A stretch of DNA of 64,000 nucleotides from Sipunculus nudus (taxonomy: Eukaryota > Annelida > Sipuncula > Golfingiida > Sipunculidae), in contig CM049320.1 in NCBI GenBank assembly GCA_026874595.1, positions 53,409,070 to 53,473,069 of the forward strand, read 5' to 3'. The notes beneath the pieces are model-generated. The model saw only the letters and a list, made by a program, of their open reading frames with translations. It searched no databases and was not told the DNA's origin. The translations under genes were made by a program, and so were the position numbers. This document shows positions 32,873 through 44,387 of the stretch, one piece after another (positions within the stretch are counted from its first letter, which is position 1; each line of letters starts with the position of its first letter).

Positions 32873-34130
32873 TAGTTCAGCTGACTGTATGTCATCTGAG
32901 ATATGAGCTATAGCGATAATGTTTGTCTGGCGTCTGTCAGTCCGTTAACAGGGCACAACCGTTAGACCTAGACATTTATATGAGCACCCTGAATGTCAGA
33001 AGGGGATAAATCGTATTTGTAAGCCTAGAATCTTCTAACACAACATCCTACGAGGTTCTTAGCAAATCACCTTAGAAACCTGAAATAAGGTCATGATGAA
33101 ACTCATTTTGCGACCCACAAGCCGAAAAAGCATTTTGATCACCCAGACAGTCAGTCAGGGCACATATTGTATCTGTTATGCCTAGAATCTTCTAACGTAA
33201 CATTATAAGACGTCTTTTATTGCTGTCCTTGGAAACCTGAAATTAGGTCACCATGACCTGTATTTTGAGACCTATAGGAAGGCTGTCGAACACAAAAACC
33301 AGGCAGGTTCTAGGCACATCTTTTGGAAACCTGAAATTAGGTCATGGTGACGTATATTTTGCAACTTGGACAGAAAAAAAAACTTTGAGCACCCAGACAG
33401 ACGGGGTTCAAGTTGTATCCATTAGGCCCAGAACATTCTAACATAATATTCCGGGAGGTCCCAGGAAAATGTCCTTGGAAACATGAAATTGGGTCACTGT
33501 GACCTATATCCTGCAACCTGTAGGGAAAAAGGTGTCATTTGAGCACCCTGAATGTAAGAAGGGCCAAACCAAATTGGAGGCGTTAGGGCTAGAATCTTCT
33601 ATAGCAACACTCAACAAGTTCTAGGCAAGTCTCTTTGGGAACCAGAAATTATGTCATGGTGCACAGGCTATATTTTATGCGCTATGAGTCGAAAAATATG
33701 AATTTGAGCATCCAGATAGACAAGGTACAGATTTGTATCTATTTTCATTTGAACCTTACATTGAAAAGTCTAAGGTCCTTGGCGAGTCTTCTTTGAATCC
33801 TGAAATAAGGTGACTTAATTCTTATAATACAGCCAGATAGGGCTCAAATTGGATCATTAAACCATAAAATCTTCCAACACAACATCCAGGGAGATCTTAG
33901 CAAATTCCACTGGAAACCTGCACGTGACAGGCAAAAAACATGAGTACCTTTAACATCAGATGGGTATAAAAATTAGGCCTTAGAAAACCAGACATTGGGT
34001 CATGGTAACCTATATTCTGCGAGCTATTTACCAGATTTTGAGAACCCAGACAGACAGGGTACAAATGGTATCCAAATCCTCGGAACCCTCTATTGTGAAA
34101 TCCAGGGGGGGGGGGGGGGGGGGGGGTCCT
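32873..34130 (-). repeat. Pearl-like repeat array 3 (reverse orientation)
   Basis: Opens with the hairpin CAGCTGACTGTATGTCATCTGAG, then GTCAGTCCGTTAACAGGGCACAAC. Units have GAAATTAGGTCA starts near 33082, 33240, 33332, 33484, 33644, 33802 and 33988, mostly about 155 bases apart. Ends close to the poly-G tract at 34105-34126. Same family as arrays 1 and 2. Confidence 0.78.
34105..34126. repeat. Poly-G tract
   Basis: A run of 22 G within the last unit of array 3, replacing the few G (CCAGGGAGGTCC) seen in other units, so it is a local homopolymer expansion. Confidence 0.95.
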
Positions 34131-35170
34131 GGCCAGGTCTCCTATAAATCCTATTTTCAATTGAGTGTCCCCGCGGTAACATACCAAGGATTCGATGGAT
34201 TTTTCCCGAAACTCGACATACTTTTAACCAAAAGATGATATCGTCCAAGTTCGATTTTAGACCAAATCCATGCATATTTAGAAAAGGTCAGAAGTCACAA
34301 GGCTATTTTATGTTGTCGCCGAGATAACTTATCAGGAATATGATGAATTTTGATGAAGGTCAACATAAATATTAACCAATATGATATCTCACCTTTATTC
34401 GATTTCTTGCATAATCCATGAGGTCAGAGTTCTCCTGACTTAAATCTCCTGATTTAAAATCTTTGCAAAATTCACGCATATCTAATTAGGTCAGAGGTCA
34501 CAAGACGTAAGATGGGCGTATTATGCATGTTTGCGGTGCTCATATTTACAATTCAACCCCGTGGTCACTGTTTTTGTGGTTTACGCCAACGATACTTAGA
34601 ATTCATGACCAAATGTCGTCTTCATTTTATCTTTAAAGCCTCAAATAAAAGTGATTGATTCTCCAGGTTTCAAGACCAGGGCTAGCAAAGGGCAAAGTAC
34701 TGTCAGCAGATAAATGAGAGCGTGGTATGTGGTGTGCATCTAACTCAAAATTTCAAAACAGCGACACCCTACACCCTAAATGCTTTGTCAGGCGTATAAC
34801 CCCGAAGGGGAATCCCCAACGCACGTTGTGGAAAATTGTTTGAATACATGCTACGAATGTGCATTTCTGTTGGTTCAAGCTAGAATCACAGACACTTAAT
34901 TTTTTTTTTCACAGGGTGCTTTTTAGCCTGCTTTTTTAGCTTTCATGCAAAAACTGCCGACAAATTTTATTTGCCCATGAATGAATCAGATCTCATGAGG
35001 CCGCTTTTCTTTGCCCCTCCCCCCCCCCCCCCCACCCCCAGGCTACAGTACTGGTCCGGTAGCTATATAGGAGTAAATTATTGCGTTGCATGTATAAATG
35101 TTTTCAAAAGTTGACTCGATTTTGAACGAGATTTTTTCGCATTCAAACATTTGCATGTTTATTTTTTTAG
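34131..35170. other. No gene seen
   Basis: AT-rich intron sequence with a C-run near 35017-35031. Nothing else is recognised. Confidence 0.55.
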
Positions 35171-35400
35171 TACCTCTTTTGTTGAGAAAGACTCGTGCGA
35201 CCAAGGACATCTATATGATGAGGCAGTATTTCGTGGGAGAGACGAAGGACAGAGTATATATCAGGTTTTGCCAGGTTCCTTGGCAACACCTGGGACAACA
35301 TGGACCTCCACGTGGCCACCAAACAACACTTGCCATCCATCCTCCGACCAGCAAAGGCCTTCAAAACAACCTCTCATAGCATTTCCGTTTTCCTTGTAGA
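35171..35400 (+). other. Possible exon, frame unresolved
   Basis: After TTTTTTTAG the composition becomes GC-richer and coding-like to about 35400. The phase-1 frame reads PLLLRKTRATKDIYMMRQYF and stops at 35379. A second frame (TSFVEKDSCDQGHLYDEAVF) stays open to a TAG at 35399, and the third opens later. No good donor fits phase 1. It may be a decayed copy of the repeated domain, an exon with an assembly frameshift, or chance. Confidence 0.25.
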
Positions 35401-35445
35401 ATGTGAACAAGGTATTATTTATACTATACTTTTATTGTACTATTT

Positions 35446-35449
35446 TATA

Positions 35450-35512
<63 letters not shown>
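35446..35512. repeat. (TA)n microsatellite
   Basis: An alternating TA run with a single G interruption near its start. Confidence 0.95.
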
Positions 35513-35514
<2 letters not shown>

Positions 35515-37838
35515 TTACTGCATCAATAAGGCACGGACCAAGATTGCTGTGTGAAAGCTGTGTGAAAGATCATGATTTTAACACACTTTTAGACAGGATC
35601 CGCTATACATACATTATCATAAAACTGTCAGCACTTTATCTCGTGCATATCATGGTGCATGGTGGCGCTTTATCTTATAATTTTTCACTGTAGTGCTGCC
35701 CCTTAGAGTCTGTCGAAAGTAACTATAACAGTCAGAATGATAAATATTTTAAAATGGACTTTCCGCTAACAAGTATTTTGCCACTTCGAAGCAGTGGGGT
35801 ACCTAGCCTAATTGCCGCCCGGTGCGAAAGTAAAAGTTAGCGGTCTCTTAACAAAGCATTATAAAATTTCACAACATATGGAAACATATCCGGACAGATT
35901 TTCCTTGTTACAGGATTTTATTTGAAAACAACGCAATTATATCGATGAAGTTATCAACAGACAATATTTCGTCACGCATTTAAAAAACATCACCTCTTTG
36001 CTATTGCGTTATTTAAAAGAACGTTGTGCATGATTCACATAATGTTCTAACTTAATTTATCTTGCATGATATATGATTAACTTAATTCAACATGGTAAAA
36101 CTTCATTTGGTTATTGTCATTTAGTTCTCAACGAATATAAATACATTGCCAAAAGAAAAACCACTTCTTGTTATCGCATATGACAGCAGCTACGCCTAAT
36201 TAAGCTGTGTGATATGCATAGTGCTGCAGCAAGCAAGGCGATCATACTTATGTCTCTATTCGAAACGCGGAAGAGTATTTCATGAGCTATATGTGTGCAG
36301 GGGATGTATAATGTTTGAATAAAATGTGACTTTTTGTTTAACTACAATATCCTCAAAGTTAAAACCACGTTAATCTAAAGCTACATCAGTTTCATGTTCT
36401 GCACTTTCCTCATGTTTATTTACGAACTAACGATAATTCGTTATTCAATAAAGCACTTCATTGAATTTCACATCATTATATCTTGAATTATATGATATAT
36501 TATATTATATATTTAGTAATTTGAAGGTAACACGTATATATAACGTGTCCTAGGGGCAAGGTTGGAACCATCACCCTGGACATTGGTAATAATTTGTATT
36601 TGAAATGCAATGACATATGCCAACTTAAAGATTAAATAAATCTCACATAGTTCTGGGGGAAAGATTATTATTAAATAAAAGATCATGTCATATACGCCAA
36701 ATTCTAAAACCAGTGGTAAATTAAAGGACAACCAAGGAAACATATGTAAATGCGTTTGTTTTTAACGAAAATGTTGTAAGCACATGGGAGGACCATGGAA
36801 AAGTATTTTAGGTTGTTTCAGGCAGTTTAAATGTCATGGTATTCTAGTGAAATCAATAGTGCAAGTTTATACATTACGGGAAAAGAGAACAGAATTCATC
36901 ATAACATTTTCCGGACAATGTGTAAGAGAGACACCCGTCCCCCATCAGGGTTTCTTCTTAGTTTCCTGTACACGTAGATGATCCTGAAATGTGTGCCTTT
37001 GCAAGACAGTTTCTCGGTGTCGTTCTGGCATTGCCGGTGTTCTCATAAATAAGAGCTTCAAATCTGTATTTCTTCTGGCGTAGCCTGTCTATAGAGATAA
37101 TTCGCGAAACATTTGATTTACTATTGTACAGTTTATCATTACTGAAATGATTGATATGGAGGAACAAAGCAACAAAATTACCAAACATTAAAAATGCCCA
37201 CCAATCTTTAAGAATATGTCATTTATACTTACAAATGTGTACTCTTTGAGGATCTCTTTGTGCCAACTCCTCATACTAATTCAGCGAAATGCCCCCCCCC
37301 CCTGCAACATGCACCGTCCCGTACCCCGCATCACCCCCCCCCCCCCCATCCCCCCGGCACGCCACTGCTTCGATGAATAGACCAACTGTTTGATACGTTT
37401 GTTTTATTCTTATGACACTCAGCGTGTGCTGAGAAGATTAAGCTGCATAACTCAGTGTACGAGTTAATCTGGTTGCATGTTTGCCAAATTCCTTCCTGTT
37501 GTCAAGCAGCTTCACGGCTTCTCCATCTCAAAGGCCTATCAACAATCCACAGGATCTGGGCCATGTATTACCATCGCCTGTCATTAACAGGAGAGTATTG
37601 ACTGCTGTTGCAGCGCAGTTTCCGGTATGACTGTCTGTATCGAAAGAATGTCTGTAGCGTATTTTAAACTGAACGAACTTTGTAAAAAAAACTGTTGTAT
37701 TTATGAATAGGGAAACCACTGTGATTATCCTATGATTCATGTCATATCCCACTGAAAAAAAACAACATATATTGACAAGTAATATATCTTTGTGTGGAGT
37801 GGCTAGGCGTTAATTATAATACATTGGTTTCCTTCCAG
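35513..37838. other. Intron, no exon supported
   Basis: AT-rich with two C-run blocks (37291-37300 and 37336-37346) that flank a GCACCGTCCC-like segment. No exon with matching phase is seen. Confidence 0.55.
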
Positions 37839-38089
37839 GATATTTGTCGTTAGGTCATGTGATGGGAATTGGGCCTGAACCGATGGCTGGCCTAAAAGAA
37901 ATTTTCCGCTGTGTTCGCGATGATTACGTTGGCAAAATCGGACAATTCCAGTATACGGACTATGAAGTAGGTGTGGGTATTGGATCAAAGGAAAAGGACG
38001 GGTTTTTAACTCACTGGTATATTAAATCGAGTCACAAACCAGATGAAGTTGTAGCCCTGAGATCGAATATGATACAGATCGTCACCTAA
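37839..38089 (+). CDS. Terminal exon C with repeated domain
   Basis: Follows TTTCCTTCCAG with phase 1 and runs 251 bases to a TAA at 38087-38089. It encodes about 83 residues: GYLSLGHVMGIGPEPMAGLK, EIFRCVRDDYVGKIGQFQYT, then GVGIGSKEKDGFLTHWYIKS and VALRSNMIQIVT at the C-terminus. The first 35 residues align with domain B (GYxSL, then RCVRxxxV). There is no transmembrane segment or GPI-type tail, so if this ends the protein it is probably secreted. AATAAA follows at 38222-38227. No family is recognised. Confidence 0.65.
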
Positions 38090-38221
38090 TCAATTCCAAA
38101 TTTATATATAAGATACCATGTATAATACACGTGATATACAGTATGTTACTTCATTACTAAATTGTAACCTGTTTAATTTCAGGTTTTTTTTTTGTGGGTT
38201 TAATATCCGGTTAACGACAAA

Positions 38222-38227
38222 AATAAA
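38222..38227 (+). promoter_or_regulatory. Possible poly(A) signal (AATAAA)
   Basis: 133 bases past the stop of exon C, a normal distance. Only weak support in AT-rich DNA. Confidence 0.35.
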
Positions 38228-38233
38228 TTTTCG

Positions 38234-38443
38234 ATGAATCATTTGCAAGTTCTCGGGTATTTTTTTATCTCTTGTGAGTCCAGGTCCTCTTGTGTAGCAA
38301 TTCTGTATTATAAAAATAATACTTGTCTGCTTTACGAAATAAGATATATGAAGTCGGAGAAACATAAAATCGCTACACAACAGGTGAAGCAACAAGTCTT
38401 GTACGATGTTTGTATGGCTGTTACAGCTGATAAGCTTTGGTGA
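38234..38443 (+). other. Small Cys-rich ORF, PAN/apple-like spacing
   Basis: 69 codons. The centre, CESRSSCVAILYYKNNTCLL, has the C-x5-C-x-A-x2-Y-x5-C-L spacing seen in the C-terminal half of PAN/apple domains. No acceptor keeps this frame open on the left (a stop precedes the ATG). It lies right after the exon C stop, so it may be part of the 3' UTR or a relic exon. Confidence 0.25.
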
Positions 38444-39132
38444 GCGATTCGAACGTATTCCAGTCCAAACACTGCGACGGTCGAACTAATCTCTGATTCC
38501 GTGTCAACATATCCCATTATTGCGTAAAGCGTTCTGGCTAAGGAAGGGTACGGAGTATCGATCTGTAAAATAAGAAATAAGATAAATATAACAGCAGTTG
38601 AGAATTAATTAAAGGAGCCCAATCACCTATAAAGCATGTTAAGATAACACGAGAAAAAAAGCTTCTTCCCTTTATAATAAATCTGTACCTGCCAAAATGT
38701 GTGCTTGATTCCCTTTGATTACTTCTGTGAAAGAGTGTTAAAAACAGTGGACCGGGCGCGACAGCAGGTGTCAACATAAACACAGTGCGTTGGGCCGTGT
38801 CCAGCGCGAAGCCACAACACGGGTCAATCAGGAGATGCCCTGACTGACTTGGCCCAAAATTATAATACATGTTCCCGCTGGCTGAAACACCACGTATTGC
38901 GACTCTTAATCGGACCTCTAGTCACGTGACCTTGTTATGGTAAACAGTGGACTCTGTTTACCAACACGAAGAGCCATAACAAGGTGTTTAACAGCCGCTC
39001 GGATAGTTTTACTGGGAAACAGTTGTATAAAGCAAAAATGAACTGATAGTGTGAAAGAACAGGCATAATATTACTCCTGATAATGCCCCTTTAACATACG
39101 AATGTTGTAGTCTGTTAAGTCGCTTATTGGAA

Positions 39133-39138
<6 letters not shown>
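38444..39138. other. No gene seen
   Basis: Nothing supportable on either strand. CAAGGTCACGTGAC near 38920 and paired GGTAAACAGTGGACTCTGTTTACC (38939-38962) form a short inverted repeat. Confidence 0.5.

Positions 39139-39218
<80 letters not shown>
39139..39218. repeat. Compound (CT)n(AT)n microsatellite
   Basis: About 42 bases of CT repeat pass directly into 38 bases of AT repeat. Confidence 0.95.
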
Positions 39219-39220
<2 letters not shown>

Positions 39221-39825
39221 GAGTGGGGATTGTATTTCAAATGTTAATGTCTTTAACATTGCAATGTTTGGCAAGCGTCTCGAAATATATTCAACACGAA
39301 AAATTTTCAATTATTTAAACTGTAGGTATATCAACAAAGAATGCGTAATAATTCTTACTTTTTCTTAATTGCCTTATAATACTTATTACCTTGCTTTCAA
39401 ATTATTTGTAGTCTCATTAGAGCTATAGGTGATGAATACAGACAAAAACATGCCTGTTTTTTTTTTTTGCTTTGTGTTACACAATGCCGAGTGCATTATT
39501 AAACACATTTTTTGATGACTTTAGAAATTAATCTTGAATAAAGTACCATCTTATAATCGTCAGCCCTATCCTGTTTCATTTGCATTCTTGCAAGCCAGGC
39601 ACATTTATCTGGTTCCTGCAAAAAGAAAGAATGGATGGGTAACCAGTATATTCTTATTTGGTAAGACAATTAATTGATTAATGTAACTCCAGGTTAGTTA
39701 GAGGACGCCTTTAACGAATGTGTAATTAAGCGTAACCACACCTTGTGAGGCCTTGTTCTGTTCCTCATGTCAACATGTATTGAAAATCCCAATAATAAAG
39801 TTTCCAAAACAAAATATAAACATAA
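39219..39825. other. Sequence left of the copy-2 start, nothing recognised
   Basis: AT-rich unique sequence abutting the visible start of copy 2. No repeat or mobile element marks the position, which is expected if the true duplication edge lies further left. Confidence 0.5.
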
Positions 39826-42171
39826 TCAAAATAGAATGCATATGTGTGCATTGGATTACAATGATGTATCAATATAATTAATAAGTAACCTTGACAATTC
39901 AATGTGTATTATTACCGCTTGACAATTTGCGATTTAATTACAAAATGTATAACTCTGGAATAACTCACCGTGTTGAAACACGTTATATAAACTTACCTTT
40001 TAAAAGGAAAATTCCTGTGAAATTCTTTCATTTGCTCTATTGCTAGCCAGACAGATGTATCTTGTCACTACAAAAAGGAATGCATGTGTTTATTAAGTAA
40101 AGTCTGTGCTTGGTAATAATTAGTCAATTATATAACACCGAGTTATAAGAGAACACCTTCAGTCATTGTACAATCGGGGCAATGCCCCCCCCCCCCCCCG
40201 GTCGCATCCAGGACTCCCCGTCCTCTAGGAATTGCACTAAGTCTGATACTTATTAACTTTTCAAAAGCACTTTCACGATACTCCTGTCACGGATATCCAC
40301 AGACTTGGGACTTATTTCTACATTTCATTATGTTTAATCCTGTTTTATCCTAATAAATATTATATATTTTTTTTTCATTTTGTGCAACTGATATTTCTAA
40401 TTGGAATTAAAACATTACTCTGCTGTGTGGAATCATTGTGAATTATGGTGTTTATACACAATCACTCACAGACACATTTATATGCATCGAATTTCCTTTG
40501 CTATATATATCCAGTGGCGGATTCAGAGCGTTCGTGAGCCCCCCCCCCCCCCCCCCAAAGATATATTTATTTTATTTATTAACCCAATTTTCGTGATTCA
40601 TTTCCATATTTTAGGTTGTTTTTATTAATGAGCAATCATATTTTACTTAAGTTATCCACAGTGTATAACTTTCAAACGCATCATTTTAGGATATTTATGA
40701 ACAATTGCAGAACAGCTGCAGAGCGGCAGGCCCTTGTTGGGGTCGACCGTGAACAATCTCACGGTTTCTCTGCTGATCCCGGTACTCGAATTCACGATAT
40801 TTGCTCTGCGAAGTCCTGTGTGCTGTCGAGACCACGGATATAATTATAAAACGCTCCCACATGGTAGAGCACTATCACATGGATGTATTGAATTTATGTA
40901 ATGTTATCAATGCAAATTATGTTACCTTCTCTCGTTTTAAATATCTTTGTAAGCTCTGAATTAGATTACTACCAAAATCAATGTGATTTGGCCGTTAAGT
41001 GTTGTATTAAATTTAGCTGAGCGTCATGGCCAGTGGCTCACCTGTTCCGATTCCCAACACTGGAATGTTGCAAATATCTAAACAGTAAACTCCATCCTGA
41101 ACAGATTTTTTCTTGATCTAAACTTAATGCTGCCCGGTCTCCAATTGGAATGTAACCGAACATACCGGTGGGATATTACCTCTTCCTTCGTTCACACTAC
41201 AGGGAAGAATATGAAACTGCTTTTAACATTTTGAAGAAAAATCAAGCACACACAGCTGGCAGTCTAATCTGAGGCGGAGATGTAATAAGTCAAAATATTC
41301 ATGTGTCGTATTATGTTTGTACATTATTCATGAGGAAACATGTTTGTATGAATTCAGTTATGTTGAAACTTTTGCTCTGTACTTTTCTCATTTGATCAGA
41401 TATACGTACACATGCTAAATTTAATTAAAGTATTAGACAGTATGTAATACATTCTTTTGAATGTTGCAAGCTGACTCGCTTGTGATACATTTTTATGAAT
41501 GCACAAAATGGACACTGATCAGTTCTTAGTGTCATGAGACTAAGGCTTGGCAGGTAACGGATCGGTCGGTGTCATTGTTCGAATGAAAACAATAGAAAAC
41601 CGGTTCTCGACTGGAAATCAAATGCAACCAAGGCAACCCAGGCAATTCTTAACTGCAAGGCAATTCATGACCTGATATTATACGATAATATTATGAACGT
41701 CGTATTATATGAGCCGATACATGTATCTTAATCAATATCACATAAGCCGATGCTATATTTCATACTTATATTTTAACAGCATTGGAAACAAACGTAAGAA
41801 GATGTAGCTTTTAATCGAATCACAGATGCGCATCTGCAAATAAATTAATTATGCTGTGAAGGTAAGAATAATCACTTCCGACCGTGCTATAAGTTACGAG
41901 CAGGAACTGGACTTAGCTTTTTCAATCGGGTGCATAAAACGGACAATCGCTTATTTATATTCCACAAAATTAGGGCATGAATTATATCAGAATTATATGA
42001 GATCCATCACAGGCAAATGATGATAAACTGGTGGAGGTTACATTGGGCAAAAATGTGGTTCCACACAATCTTTGATTTATACACACTCAAAGTATAGCAT
42101 GGTTACAATATTATGCACTACAGCCTGAGTCATGGGAAAGAGGATTACTTGGGTTAATAGGGTAAAAACGT

Positions 42172-42243
42172 GGTTTCGCTGGGGTTCGAACCCAGAAACT
42201 TTCGCGTGTGAGGCGAACGTGATAGCCACTACACTACGAAACC
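42172..42243 (-). tRNA. tRNA-Val (anticodon CAC), copy 2
   Basis: All 72 bases are identical to 2351-2422, although flanking sequence differs by substitutions on both sides. Stems, CAC anticodon and internal promoter boxes are all intact. Confidence 0.9.
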
Positions 42244-42568
42244 GCCCGATAACGATTGAAGTTCACACAAACGCTAACTGGGACCATATTCTTCCTCAAA
42301 TATCAACGATATAGGATTATTCAAGATCAAGTCAAAGCGTCGTATGTATATTGCAGATCATGGTCAAACGTGATAGGAGAAAAAGTTTATATCAAGAAAA
42401 AAGAAACCGTAAAATTCTTCAAAAATTATGAGTAATATCAATGAAATGCCTGAATTAAGATTGCCTTCAAATTTAAACATGCATAAATAATGAACTTTAT
42501 TGGAACTGATCGTAAAACATTTTTTTTTAATTTGATATCATAGACCCATGCCATAGACCTGATAAGTT

Positions 42569-42643
42569 GGCTCGTTGCTTGGTCTAGTGGTATGATTGTC
42601 GCTTCGTGTGCCAGAGGTGCCGGGTTCAATTGCCGGACGAGCC
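42569..42643 (+). pseudogene. tRNA-Pro-like relic, copy 2
   Basis: Same damaged anticodon arm and extra D-side bases as in copy 1, so the decay predates the duplication. Confidence 0.6.
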
Positions 42644-43033
42644 CCATGTTTTGGAGCAAAGGCGTCGATTTGTTGCAAATAGTGGAGCGTCTCAGCTGGG
42701 GAAAGAAACACGAGAGAGGGAGAGAGAGAGAGCGGGGGGGGGGGGGGAGGGGTCTCCCTTTCACACGTTTTCCTATTATATATTTTAAAACAAAACTTGG
42801 GTAAAAAATTAATACATTTATAATATATTTAATTGATGTGCCTGTATCAAACACAAACAACTTTATTAATTACAAAATGTTGGACTGGAAATGTAAAAAA
42901 AAATTAGTATTAAAATTAGTATTAAACAAGTTTGCCCAAAAGAAATGTGTACACTTTACACAAATGAGTCCAAGGCAAAAAGTAATTACAAAAAAGTCAC
43001 AATTACGGAATCATGGATTTACACCAAACTTTC

Positions 43034-43752
43034 TTACTCGAAGTTGCCGAAAATATTTCGACGGGTGTTTGATCTACAAGCAAATTCCTTGGCCAGGGAG
43101 TGCATGTTTAGATCCTCAAGGACTGTGGGGTGTACGTGGCACAAGGCGACGGAGTTAAGACGCTGTTGACTCATCGTGCTGCGTAACCAAGTCTTCAGCC
43201 GTCGGAGTGCTGAAAAGCTCCGCTCACAGGATGTGGATGTCACAGGACACACAAGCAAGACTTTCAGAAGGATCTCCACTTGCGAAAATAACGCACGCAC
43301 CTCTGGATGCATACCCTGGAATGCAATCTTAATTTCATGCAATGTTTTTGCATCTGTTTTTTGCCGGAACATGCTCAGCTGGACGGATAGTGATTCCTTC
43401 TTGAATTCAGGGTACCTCTCGACCAGAGACATCTGATCTGAGTCGATTTTGCCTTTGATCAAAATCTGTTCAAGCTGGTTGTATGTCTGCAGGCCTTGGT
43501 TTGAGCTGCCGAACCGTTCCTGTAGCTCTGTCCCCATGCGATCCAGGAAGAGGAAGTACTGTTGTCTGAAGTGTTGCTCTGGGCTGTCATGGTGGAATTG
43601 ACTGTCTGACCCGCCTGCTCGTTTAGGACATTTCTCCTTCTAGGGAGGCACAAGGGATCCAGTTCGTATAGTTCCACTTTGGCAGATGCTTGGGAAAATA
43701 TATCCTTGAAATTCTCTTCACTCCTCCAAGACTTCAGCTGTGCTGTGCACAC
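43034..43752 (-). pseudogene. hAT transposase C-terminal half, copy 2
   Basis: Same dimerisation-domain frame as in copy 1 (CPVTSTSCERSFSALRRLKT) and the same upstream frameshift. The TGA that closes the upstream frame in copy 1 is GGG here, so that frame overlaps further (to 43459). The zinc-finger half is missing because the sequence jumps at 43783-43786 to the equivalent of 5681. Confidence 0.85.
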
Positions 43753-43782
43753 ATTTGTTGCCCCTATCAGTCCTTGAAGGAG

Positions 43783-43786
43783 AGCA
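43783..43786. other. Deletion junction in copy 2
   Basis: The AGCA here corresponds both to 3962-3965 and to 5681-5684 of copy 1. About 1719 bases between them are absent. Microhomology with no target-site duplication points to deletion in copy 2 rather than insertion in copy 1, since the missing part is a collinear half of the hAT gene. Confidence 0.85.
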
Positions 43787-44387
43787 ATAAAGTAAGAATT
43801 CTGACGGTAGATTTTAATATTGAATCATGCCAAGTCTATATAATTTAGCGGAAACTGACATTTTACCGACAGTTGCAACTAACCACTCCGCAGTTAAGTT
43901 TAAATCAGTAAATCTTCTTACCGATTCTCAGCGAGGTCCTTGTTTTGGCGTTTAAAGTGTTCGCTGTTAGCTGGCCGTGTTTATATTGATTCTTTAAGAA
44001 AGAGAACTAATAAATTGAGACAAGAATGGTATTAAGAAAAACAAGATGAGCACATATGAAATTGATTGGAATATTTTAAATATAAATCTCGACAGTTTAC
44101 CATAATAGAGTCTATAAAAAGGCGCATAAAGCGGGGGGGGCGGACTTGGGGAGGACAAACAGCACATAGCTAGAGAATATATTATAAAGTATAGGGAATA
44201 AGAAAGGATACAGGTTCCGACATAAAATTGCATATAGAAATAACAAGTGACCCAGGGGTCATGACGCTCAGCTGACCAGGAAGACATTGACAAAAGTAAT
44301 TTTATCATCTGAATGTCAAATTTGAATGAAATACTTTTTCCAAACTTGACCTTTTGTATAAAATCATCCAATAATCATTGGGGTACT

